In this document: piece by piece, positions 17,120 to 25,672 of the stretch
How positions within the stretch are numbered: the stretch's first letter is position 1
How the letters are laid out: every line of letters starts with the position of its first letter
DNA from: Firm-04 sp045591925
Lineage (GTDB): Bacteria; Bacillota; Clostridia; Oscillospirales; Ruminococcaceae
Assembly: GCA_045591925.1 (NCBI GenBank)
Contig: JAZNTW010000041.1
Location: 4,307 to 68,306 of the forward strand
DNA length: 64,000 nucleotides
Reading direction: 5' to 3'
The notes under the pieces: model-generated
Databases searched by the model: none
What the model was told of the DNA's origin: nothing
Seen by the model: the letters and a program-made list of their open reading frames with translations, nothing else
Program-made: the position numbers and the translations under genes

Positions 17120-17996
17120 ATTGTCGATCTCCTTTGAGATAGAGGTGACAGACATCTTCGAGCGTCAGGTTATCATAAATCGGTTTACAATTCTCAGGCA
17201 GCGGCTCGTCGGCAATCCGCAGAACAAATCCATCACGGCGCTGTGCAATTTCACCGTTGGGATATTTGTCCTGTAGGGCGCGGATTTCGTCGTATGTCCC
17301 GTAGAATTCACCGATTTTGCCCTCCGCGTCAGCGAGCATATTCTGCGGCGTATCAAAGGCGATGACCTGACCGCCACGAATCAGCAGCACATTTTTTGCA
17401 ATACATGCAATATCGCTGACAACGTGCGTAGCAAGCAGTACGATACGGTCACGCGCAAGCTCTGCGATATCGTTTCGGATACGGATGCGTTCTTCGGGGT
17501 CAAGACCGGCAGTTGGCTCATCGAGAATCAGGATTTGCGGCTTGCCGAGCATACTGGACGCAAGCAAAACACGCTGCCGCATACCGCCGGAAAACGTCCC
17601 GATTTTTTTATGTGCCGCGTGCGTGAGATTGACGGCTTCGAGCATCTGTTCGGTTTCCTCGCGGATATCTTTTTTCTTCATGCCCTTGAGTGCGCCCATG
17701 TAATAGAGGAAGCGTTTTGCGGTAAAATCGTCATAAACGCCTTGGAGCTGCGGCGTGTAACCGACCAGCTCACGCCATTTTCGCCCCATTTTTTTGATAT
17801 CGGTTCCATTCCAGAGAATCTCGCCCTTGGTGCGCGGCATATGGTCGGTCATGAGCTTCATGAGGGTTGATTTGCCTGCACCATTTGCGCCAAGCAGTCC
17901 CGTCACGCCGGGTTCGAGCGTAAAGCTGACGTCCGAGAGCGCCCGGAATTCGCCGTATTGCTTCGAGAGATTCCGTATTTCTAGTTGATTCGGCAT
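17112..17996 (-). CDS. ABC transporter ATP-binding protein
   Basis: 294-residue nucleotide-binding subunit that should energise the adjacent permease. Walker A is GANGAGKST, signature FSGGMRQRV, Walker B ILILDEPTAGLD and the H-loop LLATHVVSD. The C-terminal 80 residues are an accessory domain as found in ABC-2 exporters of bacitracin or antibiotic type. It starts 6 bases after the membrane-protein stop; the ribosome site is weak (GGTGAC), so translation is probably coupled. Confidence 0.92.
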   Translation of the reverse strand: MPNQLEIRNLSKQYGEFRALSDVSFTLEPGVTGLLGANGAGKSTLMKLMTDHMPRTKGEILWNGTDIKKMGRKWRELVGYTPQLQGVYDDFTAKRFLYYMGALKGMKKKDIREETEQMLEAVNLTHAAHKKIGTFSGGMRQRVLLASSMLGKPQILILDEPTAGLDPEERIRIRNDIAELARDRIVLLATHVVSDIACIAKNVLLIRGGQVIAFDTPQNMLADAEGKIGEFYGTYDEIRALQDKYPNGEIAQRRDGFVLRIADEPLPENCKPIYDNLTLEDVCHLYLKGDRQYG

Positions 17997-18002
17997 ATGC
18001 GG

Positions 18003-19784
18003 TCACCATGACAAATTGAGGATAAACAGCGGATCTGCGTTCATATCGCCGAACAGCTCCTCGCGCGAAACGCGGTAAACGGTAATATGATCGCTGAAAT
18101 AGAAGTCCGTACCGTCATGGCGCAGATTTTCGATCGAACCGTCAATGCCAGGCTGCCAGTGATGCTCGATGGCATACTGAATATCGGCTTCTGTCAGATC
18201 CTCGGGCTTGATGAAAGTATCCTTGTCCTTCTGGTAACCGGATTCGACAAGGGAATGGCGTATCAATTCCTCTGGATATTTGATATTCTTCATTTCTTTG
18301 AGATTTGCGACATGAAGAACATTGCCGTCACGGTCAAGCTCTGCCATATAATTAAAAATATAATTTGCTTCATCTTCAGGCTTTACCTCTGTCCGTATGT
18401 CAATGAATTGCCACGATACATATACGTGCTCTTTGTCCGCAAGAATTGCCTGTAAATACATAGACGCTTTTTGTTTATCCAGCATATCTTCCGTATACCA
18501 TGGATGCTGCGACTTTGCCAGCTCGTCCAGTGTGACGAGCTCCTTGTCCTCGCCTGTTTTGAGGTCATAGCGATGCAGAATTTTCCCTCCGACTATATAA
18601 AAGATATCGTCGCCTGAAATTGTATACGCACTCTGGCTCTTATTCTCCACAACCTGTTCAATCTCACCGTTGCTGCATTGAATCCGGAAAACACCCGCGC
18701 CTTTGATTTTATCGCGCCAGTCGTTATCCTTCTGGAAGTAGACGTAATCGCCGACGCCTTTCAGACAGGGATACGGAAAGTCAAATGGATGATAATCCTT
18801 TTGCAGCTCGCCGGAGGTGTTGAGAACGGTGAGCTTATCCTTTTCCGGTTCATAGCAATAGATGCTGTATTTGCTTCTACTGTCGTAAGAGGTAATCGCC
18901 ATATTCTCATCAAAGTTTTCGAGGGTGCGATTATAGGCGCAGACCATCCAGAGCTGACCGCGATGCGCAATCAGATCAGTCGATGTGACTCGTGTATCAT
19001 CCTCATTATCGAGAACAGCAAGCTGTGTCAGCTCGGTACCGTCCTGTGCAGCACGAAGCAGAACGGTCGGATATTTCTTCATATTTTTACCATTTTCGAT
19101 TGCATCGCGGTTATCGACAGCAATCATATAGATATATCCGTCAAGATAGACCGGACCGGCTTTTGTGGTATATTGCTGCGTGGTAGCGGTGCAGAACGCA
19201 TTGCCGTCGTGCAGACAGCTTGGCTTTGCGCAGACATGGACAGTCTCGCCGGAGGCTTCATCGAAATAGCGGAGTCCGAGCGTGTGATAGGGCGTTTTAT
19301 CCGGATCACCCATTTCATTGCCAATGAAGAAAAATCCCTTGCCGTTGTCTGCATAGCCATGGAATTCCGGATTATCCTGCTGGTCGGTGAGATTGGGTGC
19401 GATGATGGAGGTGGAGAGGTCTTGTTCGGTATCAGAGCTTTCGATATCGAGATGCTCCGACTTGCTTTCCTCAGGTTTTTCTTGATTTTGGTTGGGCTTT
19501 TTGCTGCTCCAGGCGACCGCAGCGACAGTACCGCCGATGGTGAGCATGGCGGCAGCGAGAATCAGCAAATACATTCTGGCTTGTTTCCGTTCCTTTTTCA
19601 TACGCAGCTCCTGTTCTTCATAAATGGTTTGTAAATCTGGAATACGAATCGGTTCATCTTCGTCTATAGCTTCTGTAGAAGAAGCCGTGACCTTGTTGCT
19701 CAGTTTTTCTTCGATCATTCGGCGCTGTGCAGGCGTCCAGCGAATGCTGCCGACAGCACGGCGGTAATCCTCCGGCTTCATCAT
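18003..19784 (-). CDS. Single-pass membrane sensor paralogue, anti-sigma-like
   Basis: 593 residues: cytoplasmic N-domain of 70 residues beginning with SIRWTPAQRRMIEEKL, one membrane segment (about 71-92), an acidic linker, and a large outer domain of repeated beta strands resembling a propeller. The outer domain carries VCAKPSCLHDGNAFCTATT, a C-x4-C-x-H-x4-C cluster also present in its paralogue at 20259-22025. The start overlaps the sigma stop (ATGA), so it should be made in step with the sigma factor. An anti-sigma role for the N-domain is inferred from position; no classic zinc anti-sigma motif is seen. Confidence 0.75.
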   Translation of the reverse strand: MMKPEDYRRAVGSIRWTPAQRRMIEEKLSNKVTASSTEAIDEDEPIRIPDLQTIYEEQELRMKKERKQARMYLLILAAAMLTIGGTVAAVAWSSKKPNQNQEKPEESKSEHLDIESSDTEQDLSTSIIAPNLTDQQDNPEFHGYADNGKGFFFIGNEMGDPDKTPYHTLGLRYFDEASGETVHVCAKPSCLHDGNAFCTATTQQYTTKAGPVYLDGYIYMIAVDNRDAIENGKNMKKYPTVLLRAAQDGTELTQLAVLDNEDDTRVTSTDLIAHRGQLWMVCAYNRTLENFDENMAITSYDSRSKYSIYCYEPEKDKLTVLNTSGELQKDYHPFDFPYPCLKGVGDYVYFQKDNDWRDKIKGAGVFRIQCSNGEIEQVVENKSQSAYTISGDDIFYIVGGKILHRYDLKTGEDKELVTLDELAKSQHPWYTEDMLDKQKASMYLQAILADKEHVYVSWQFIDIRTEVKPEDEANYIFNYMAELDRDGNVLHVANLKEMKNIKYPEELIRHSLVESGYQKDKDTFIKPEDLTEADIQYAIEHHWQPGIDGSIENLRHDGTDFYFSDHITVYRVSREELFGDMNADPLFILNLSW

Positions 19785-20269
19785 AGCAGCACCCCCGATT
19801 CCGAAATCTCCATGCGCAGCTTTTCATGCCCACGCCGAAGCTGAGAGCCGATGGTATTTTCCTTTTGATCGAGCATATCGGCAATCTCACGGATGGTATA
19901 ACCCTCGCAGTCATGGAGATAGACAACAGCGTTATAGGGTGGGGGCAGCGCCTTGATCATTGCAATAATATCGTTAAGGGAATCGGAATGCGCAGTCAGG
20001 TCAGATTCCTTTGCGTCCTCGATGCTGACGCGCATTTTACGCCAAATGGATTTGCGCAGATTCTTGCAGCGATTGATGACCGCGCGGAGAATATAGGCTT
20101 TCAGATGCTCGTCACTGTTGAAATCACGCGGCTTTTGGTGCAATGCAAAGAATACCTCCTGTGCGACATCCTCAGCGTCGGCGCGGTTGCCGAGACAGCA
20201 AAAGGCTGCTTGCAGAGCAGTATCGCCGTATTTTTGGAACGCATAGAGCGCGATATTTTCACTCAGCAT
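19781..20269 (-). CDS. ECF-type RNA polymerase sigma factor
   Basis: 162-residue sigma-70 family factor. Region 2 is CCLGNRADAEDVAQEVFFALHQKP with the ARAVINRCKN-like helix, and region 4 is ALPPPYNAVVYLHDCEGYTIREIADML followed by NTIGSQLRRGHEKLR. It likely directs polymerase to a small regulon in response to the membrane proteins on either side. AGGAGG precedes ATG 20269; the gene overlaps the upstream coding sequence by 11 bases and the downstream one by 4. Confidence 0.9.
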   Translation of the reverse strand: MLSENIALYAFQKYGDTALQAAFCCLGNRADAEDVAQEVFFALHQKPRDFNSDEHLKAYILRAVINRCKNLRKSIWRKMRVSIEDAKESDLTAHSDSLNDIIAMIKALPPPYNAVVYLHDCEGYTIREIADMLDQKENTIGSQLRRGHEKLRMEISESGVLL

Positions 20270-22025
20270 CGCCGCGCACCTCCTCTGTTGTGGAATAAGC
20301 GATTTGCCAGTTCGGAGTCTCGTTGAGCAGCGCGTCTATTGTCGTATAGATGATATCATTTGTATATTGTTTGTTGCGAGCGTCCAATTCCTCCTCATGA
20401 CCACCGATATTATGCGTCGCATAGATGGTATTGCCGTCAAATCCGGTCAATGCGAAATATTCACTAAAGTTTCTTTCGTAAGGATTGCCGTCTTTATCCT
20501 TCATTGTTTTAGAATCAGTCTCATTCTGGAATCCGGCGTCCACGCGCTTAACGAGATTTCCGTCCAAGTCGTAGATACCGATATTCTGCGCAATAGGTTT
20601 GCCGCCATTATAATTGCTGCTATTCGAGGTGATGATATACTGATCATTCATGAAAAGAATGTAGCAGTCTCTGCCGAGTGCAATTTCATCTTCGGGAACC
20701 TTATCGAAATCGGGTGTGATTTTTTTCTCCTCACGGGTTTCAAGGTCAATGAGATAATATTCATGCGCATATTTGTCTTGCGAGATTGTTACGCTGTTTT
20801 CACGGATGGCATATGTTTTATTCATGCAGACAAAGTGATTTCCATTGACAATAGTATCCTCCTCGCCGGAGCTGACTTCGCCTGTCAGGAGCGAGAGCCG
20901 GGCGAGTCCCTGACCGCCGGACCAGTCGTTTGTGGAACGATTAAAATAGAGATAATCACCGTAAGCGTAAAGATCATTCGGTGCGTCATTGACATGGTTG
21001 ACCTCAGGATCGCCCATAGCGTCATAGACAAGGACAGATTTTCCGGTTGCAAGCTCATAGCCCCAGATTTGCCAGCCGCCGCTTGCGAATTGGGATTTAT
21101 TATTCGTAATGGGGTTTACGATCTCCTCGCCAACCTGCTGGAGCTGTACGAGACACCAGACATATCCACGGTTGATTGTACAGGCTGCCGCGCCGAGACC
21201 GATGCCGAAATCAACAAGCTCAGTAATTTCCGTGCCGTCCGGCGAATAGCGCAGGAGCACCTGATGGCAATCGTTCGAGTAATTGGAGGCGCCGGCGATT
21301 CCAAGATATGCTTGACTCGGTCGCAGCGCCGGATCGAGATACTTTGTGGTAATGGTATAGAGTGCGCCGTCATAATATTGCATATAGGAGCTGGAGTAGG
21401 TTTTTGTAGTTGCCGTGCAGTATTCCTCGCCCTCGTGTTTACATTGTGGTTTTGCGCAGACGGGGACAGTTTGACCGGTCGCCTTGTCCGTATAGCAGAG
21501 CATCGAAACGCGATCTGCGCCGAAAAAGTCACCGCTGCTTTCAAGCTGAACATTTTTGCGGAAATACCAGCCGTTTCCGGTCGGTGTGAGGTCACACTCC
21601 ATACTGCCGCTGGGGTTGACATGGCGTAGGGGAACATACGGCGTTTGTATTTCTTCCGCAGTGAGATTGAGTGTTGTACCATCCTTCCAGTTGATTTCGA
21701 GTATACGCGGATGTTTTTTTGCATATGCAACCGCGCTTGCAATCGCGCCGCCTGTCGCAAGAATTGCCGCCGCAATACCGATCCACATGACTTTTCTGAT
21801 TTTTCTGGTTTTCATATCATATTCCTCCGCTTTTTTCATTGATTCATAGGATTGCCGGATTGCAGCCATCGGGTCATCCAAGCCGTCATCCCATTCATCG
21901 GGCGCGGCTTGGTGCTGCAAAGACTGTTGGAGTCTTGGCATTTTGAGCCTTGCTTCAATGTCCGCACGCTGCTGCGCAGTCCAACGAATGCTGCTGACAG
22001 TCTGCCGGTATTGTTGCTGATTCAT
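20259..22025 (-). CDS. Single-pass membrane sensor paralogue, first gene of sigma operon
   Basis: 588 residues with the same plan as the protein at 18003-19784: N-terminal SSIRWTAQQRADIEARL, one membrane segment at 80-101, and an outer beta-rich domain with VCAKPQCKHEGEEYCTATT. AAAGGAGGT precedes ATG 22025; the open frame to 22082 crosses an inverted repeat in the leader. The outer domains of the two paralogues have diverged outside the Cys/His motif, so they may read different signals or form a heteromer. The ligand is unknown. Confidence 0.75.
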   Translation of the reverse strand: MNQQQYRQTVSSIRWTAQQRADIEARLKMPRLQQSLQHQAAPDEWDDGLDDPMAAIRQSYESMKKAEEYDMKTRKIRKVMWIGIAAAILATGGAIASAVAYAKKHPRILEINWKDGTTLNLTAEEIQTPYVPLRHVNPSGSMECDLTPTGNGWYFRKNVQLESSGDFFGADRVSMLCYTDKATGQTVPVCAKPQCKHEGEEYCTATTKTYSSSYMQYYDGALYTITTKYLDPALRPSQAYLGIAGASNYSNDCHQVLLRYSPDGTEITELVDFGIGLGAAACTINRGYVWCLVQLQQVGEEIVNPITNNKSQFASGGWQIWGYELATGKSVLVYDAMGDPEVNHVNDAPNDLYAYGDYLYFNRSTNDWSGGQGLARLSLLTGEVSSGEEDTIVNGNHFVCMNKTYAIRENSVTISQDKYAHEYYLIDLETREEKKITPDFDKVPEDEIALGRDCYILFMNDQYIITSNSSNYNGGKPIAQNIGIYDLDGNLVKRVDAGFQNETDSKTMKDKDGNPYERNFSEYFALTGFDGNTIYATHNIGGHEEELDARNKQYTNDIIYTTIDALLNETPNWQIAYSTTEEVRGDAE

Positions 22026-22052
22026 AGGATACCTCCTTTTCATGATTTGGAT

Positions 22053-22091
22053 TTCCGGATTGAACCCATTTATCTTATACACAATCCGGAA
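22053..22091 (-). promoter_or_regulatory. Inverted repeat in leader of sigma operon
   Basis: Perfect 10-base arms TTCCGGATTG and CAATCCGGAA separated by 19 bases, lying 28-66 bases before the first start codon. It could be an operator or an mRNA hairpin. TATAAGAT sits within the spacer on the minus strand and may be part of the promoter. Confidence 0.5.
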
Positions 22092-22213
22092 GCCCTGATT
22101 TGTGCATCCAAAATAAAAATTTATATTTTAACAATAAGTTGTATTACAGAATCTGCTGATGTTTGCGATGATTTCTGCATATTGACAATACAACTTTTCA
22201 GATAGGAGAGGAT

Positions 22214-22243
22214 TTGACAGTAACTATGCGAAAATAATACTAT
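22214..22243 (+). promoter_or_regulatory. Possible promoter of SGNH-dockerin gene
   Basis: TTGACA (22214-22219), 18-base spacer, TACTAT. A second candidate -10, TATAAT, occurs near 22265 without a good -35. Confidence 0.45.
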
Positions 22244-22341
22244 ACATCTAAGAACCGATTTGTTATAATAAAAACATACATGATCGCATCGTGCGCATAC
22301 AGAAATTTGATAGATATTTGAAAAACTGGGAGGATTTGAAG

Positions 22342-24174
22342 ATGGGAAAATGTAAATGGCGAAAGGGAATAGCGCTTCTGACCGGCTTCATGACGGTATG
22401 CTCCTGCGTATCCATGCTGCCAGCGCTGAATGTATCTGCGGCAAAGCTGCTGGGTGCTGAATTTGAAACCACAAATGACAGCTTTACTGGCAGAGGCGGC
22501 GCTGCGGTACAATGGACATCCGATCAGGCGGATAACGGCATATGCAGTCTGTTTGTCTCGGAACGCGCGGAGGTCTGGCATGGCGCAAGCCGTGATGTCT
22601 CGACGTTGATGAAGCCGGGGCAGACCTACAAGGTATCCTGCAGCGTGTATCAGGCAAGCGGCGAAGCGGTTGAGATGAAGCTCTCGATGCAGTGCCAGAC
22701 CGCGAATGGTACAGAATATCCCGAAATCGCGCTAGCAACTGCGCAGAACGGCGAATGGACGGTGCTTTCAAATGACGCGTTCACAGTTCCTGCCGACGCA
22801 AGCGAAATGTCGATTTATGTTGAAACAACGGAGTCGCTGACCGATTTTTATGTAGACGCGGTTGAGGTGCACGGCGCGCCTGCGTCCATCAAAAAGGGTG
22901 ACGCAAACGGTGACCTTACAACGGATATTGCGGATGCGGTTTATCTGGTAAAGGCGCTGACCACCGAGGGCGACCCTGCGGAAGCCGGCGCAGATATGAA
23001 TGATGACAAGGTCATCAACGCGGTAGATCTTACGCTTCTGAAAAATTATATCCTGTTCCCGCCGGAGCCGGATCAGCCGCAGATCAACGGCGATTGGGAC
23101 AACTATCAGGAAACCGCGACCGGCAATAATTTAAAGGCATTGCAGGGCAGTCTGCTTCGTCTCGGTAACACCTATCGTATCCGCGAAAAGATCGCCAAGG
23201 CGCAGAGCGGCGAAAAGGTCACGCTCGGCTATATCGGCGGTTCGATTACAGAGGGCGGCTCCTCCACCTCGCCGGATAAGAGCTTTGTCAATATTGCCAG
23301 CAATTACTTCAAGACCACGTTCGGCACGGGCAATAATGTTTCGTTTGTGAACGCAGGCAAGGCGGGTACGTCCTCGGTTGTCGGAAATATGCGCGTGGAT
23401 AAGGATATCTTCTCCAAGAACTGCGATATTATCTTCATTGAATTTGCCGTCAACGACCAAGGCGGCGACCGTTTCCAGAAGTCCTATGAATCACTTGTCA
23501 AAAAGTGTCTGATGCAGGAGAACGCACCGGCTGTCGTGCTGATTACGCTCTGTCAGAAGTCTCTCAGCACAAATGAGGACTGGATGGCAAAGGTCGGAGA
23601 GAATTACGATCTTCCTGTTCTCAGCGCAAAAGGCGCGATTCAGGCCGGCAGCGTGAACTGGGATTCCCAATACGGCAGCGGCGATACGATCCACCCCGGC
23701 AACGGCGGTCACCAGATGATTGCGGATTGGATCGGCTATTATTATCGTCAGGCACTCCGCAGCGAGAATGCAAGCGACGGCTACGAAATCCCGACCAAGG
23801 AAGTATTCGGCGCAGAATATGCAAATAACAAGCTGGTTGATTTTTCGCAGCTCCAGAATTTTAACGCAGGTTCTTGGACAAAGGCAGGCGACGGCAGCTA
23901 TAACTACAGCAAGAACGGCAATACCCCGATGACCTTTACGATTGATGGAAAGGGCATTCTGCTGCTGTTCAAGTCGAATTCCAGCGGCATGGGAGCAGTC
24001 AATGTCACCGCAAACGGCAAGACGAATAAGGTCAGCTCGAATCTCCAGTGGACATGGGGCGGTCAGGACGGCGACGTTGGATATTATCAGCCGACAAGCG
24101 GAAAACTCGATATTTCGATTTCGAGTGCCGATGGCGGTACATTCGTCCTGTACGGCATTGCAGTCATCCAATAA
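22342..24174 (+). CDS. SGNH-type esterase with CBM-like domain and internal dockerin
   Basis: Secreted 610-residue enzyme. Order: signal peptide (cut near NVSAA), carbohydrate-binding-like jelly roll (about 35-185, AEFETTNDSFTGRGGA), type I dockerin (about 190-250, two loops GDANGDLTTDIADAVYLV and DMNDDKVINAVDLTLLKNYI), SGNH hydrolase (GYIGGSITEGG block I Ser, NAGKAGTS, FAVNDQG, DTIHPGNGGH with Asp/His), and a C-terminal beta domain. Likely removes acyl groups from plant polysaccharide and docks to a cohesin scaffold. A dockerin between the binding and catalytic modules is less usual than a terminal one. GGGAGGA precedes ATG 22342. Confidence 0.87.
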   Translation: MGKCKWRKGIALLTGFMTVCSCVSMLPALNVSAAKLLGAEFETTNDSFTGRGGAAVQWTSDQADNGICSLFVSERAEVWHGASRDVSTLMKPGQTYKVSCSVYQASGEAVEMKLSMQCQTANGTEYPEIALATAQNGEWTVLSNDAFTVPADASEMSIYVETTESLTDFYVDAVEVHGAPASIKKGDANGDLTTDIADAVYLVKALTTEGDPAEAGADMNDDKVINAVDLTLLKNYILFPPEPDQPQINGDWDNYQETATGNNLKALQGSLLRLGNTYRIREKIAKAQSGEKVTLGYIGGSITEGGSSTSPDKSFVNIASNYFKTTFGTGNNVSFVNAGKAGTSSVVGNMRVDKDIFSKNCDIIFIEFAVNDQGGDRFQKSYESLVKKCLMQENAPAVVLITLCQKSLSTNEDWMAKVGENYDLPVLSAKGAIQAGSVNWDSQYGSGDTIHPGNGGHQMIADWIGYYYRQALRSENASDGYEIPTKEVFGAEYANNKLVDFSQLQNFNAGSWTKAGDGSYNYSKNGNTPMTFTIDGKGILLLFKSNSSGMGAVNVTANGKTNKVSSNLQWTWGGQDGDVGYYQPTSGKLDISISSADGGTFVLYGIAVIQ

Positions 24175-24207
24175 TACAAGGACGTTTCGGAATTCATAAT
24201 TTTGACA

Positions 24208-24236
24208 TTGACAAATGAATCAAAATCTGCTAAAAT
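24208..24236 (+). promoter_or_regulatory. Promoter of GDSL-dockerin gene
   Basis: TTGACA (24208-24213), 17-base spacer, TAAAAT (24231-24236). The -10 overlaps the left arm of a terminator hairpin. Confidence 0.75.
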
Positions 24237-24275
24237 GTACTCATGTGGCATTGCGCTGCATGAGTACATTTTTTT
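24234..24275 (+). terminator. Terminator of upstream esterase gene
   Basis: Perfect 12-base stem AATGTACTCATG/CATGAGTACATT followed by T7. It ends upstream transcription; transcripts from the overlapping promoter begin inside it and lose the left arm. Confidence 0.85.
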
Positions 24276-24290
24276 GAAAGGATTCTGAAA

Positions 24291-25499
24291 ATGAAACATT
24301 CTTTTAAGAGATATTTTTCACTTTTACTTGCTGCAATGACAGTCGGTACGTCGGTTTCCGCAATGTCGGGTCTGACGGCATCTGCGGCGGAGCAGCCGTC
24401 TATCCTGATTTTGGGTGACAGCATTTCTACAGGCTATCGTCTGGAGGAGGGCGAGTCTGCGTATACGGAATATCTGAAGGATTATACCGGCTATAGCATG
24501 ACAAATCTTGCAGTCACAAACGCGACGACTGATAATTTGCTGACCGTTCTTGATAAGACTGCCAATGCGGAGGCGATTCAATCAGCCGATATCATTTGTA
24601 TCAGCATCGGCATAAACGATTTGCTTCACCCGATGCACAGCTATATCAAGTCCCTGCGCAAAGAAAACGAATCCACAATGGATGTTTTGGCGCGTCTTGC
24701 AGCAGAGGGTAAGGCGCTGGATTTTGTATCGAAATTGACGGAGCTTCTGCGTGAGCCGCGCAACAATGCGATTGCGAACTATCCTGTGATTGCAGAAAAG
24801 CTGCGTGCGCTCAATCCGGATGCACGGATCATCATGCAAACGATTTATAATCCATACGAGATTCCGAAGCGCCTTTTTGTAGAACGAAATTATACGGAAG
24901 ATGATTATGATAATTATTCCATGTTTGCGGACTATATAAAGGGTAATTTTTCGCAGCTCAATAAGGAGATAAAAAAACTTGAGGGCTTTGAGATTGTGGA
25001 TGTCGCGACTGCATTTGCCGGCGCAGGCTGGGTTTTCAACGGCGTGCTTGAGCAGGATGTCTGCCCGAACGCGCTGGGTCACTCGATGATTGCTGCGGTT
25101 ATGATGGATACAATCGGCGGCAAGCAGATGACGTTCCCTGAGATTCTTCCGCTGATTGGTCAGATATATTATTCTGATTATCTTGTCATCAATTCCAAGT
25201 ATCGCAGTTCTCTGATGAAATACACAGAGGGCGCGCTGAGCGGAAAGCTGGGCGATGCCAACAGCGACAACGAGGTTCTGATTGACGATGCACAGGCGGT
25301 CTTGAATATGTATGTGAATATCATGGCAAATCAGAAAGTCTACGGCGACGGCGTAACCTATTGCGGCTATCAATACACAGATATAGACAAGGATACAGTG
25401 ATCTCTGTCAGTGACGCGCAGTGCATTCTGAATTACTATGTTTTCAATACGATTGCGCAGACTCCGACCTCATGGGAGCAGATTCTCGGAGGCGCATAA
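24291..25499 (+). CDS. GDSL/SGNH hydrolase with C-terminal dockerin
   Basis: Secreted 402-residue hydrolase. The signal peptide ends near LTASAAEQ. Block I is ILGDSISTGYRL with the nucleophile Ser, block III is SIGINDLL, and the catalytic Asp-x-x-His pair appears to be DVCPNALGH. The last 75 residues form a dockerin (GDANSDNEVLIDDAQAVLNM and DIDKDTVISVSDAQCILNYY). It lies 116 bases after the other SGNH enzyme but has its own promoter. Probably an acetyl or feruloyl-type esterase; the ester cannot be told. Confidence 0.87.
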   Translation: MKHSFKRYFSLLLAAMTVGTSVSAMSGLTASAAEQPSILILGDSISTGYRLEEGESAYTEYLKDYTGYSMTNLAVTNATTDNLLTVLDKTANAEAIQSADIICISIGINDLLHPMHSYIKSLRKENESTMDVLARLAAEGKALDFVSKLTELLREPRNNAIANYPVIAEKLRALNPDARIIMQTIYNPYEIPKRLFVERNYTEDDYDNYSMFADYIKGNFSQLNKEIKKLEGFEIVDVATAFAGAGWVFNGVLEQDVCPNALGHSMIAAVMMDTIGGKQMTFPEILPLIGQIYYSDYLVINSKYRSSLMKYTEGALSGKLGDANSDNEVLIDDAQAVLNMYVNIMANQKVYGDGVTYCGYQYTDIDKDTVISVSDAQCILNYYVFNTIAQTPTSWEQILGGA

Positions 25500-25517
25500 A
25501 AACTAAGCAGACAATCG

Positions 25518-25557
25518 TTCGCCCCGAAGCAATGCCAGCTTCGGGGCGATTTTTTAT
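25518..25557 (+). terminator. Terminator after GDSL-dockerin gene
   Basis: Perfect 11-base stem CGCCCCGAAGC/GCTTCGGGGCG, 7-base loop, then ATTTTTT. Confidence 0.88.
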
Positions 25558-25566
25558 GATATGAAG

Positions 25567-25620
25567 ACAACACCGCGCAAAGTCCACCTTACCGCTTGGC
25601 GGCACATCTACTCGCATATT
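25567..25620 (+). repeat. 54-bp dispersed repeat, copy 1
   Basis: 48 of 54 bases match the reverse complement of 61782-61835. It lies between a terminator and the 3' end of an ABC gene. Confidence 0.8.
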
Positions 25621-25672
25621 TTGTATACAATCTGACTGTGTATCTGCACCACCAACTCTGTGCGGTATTACC

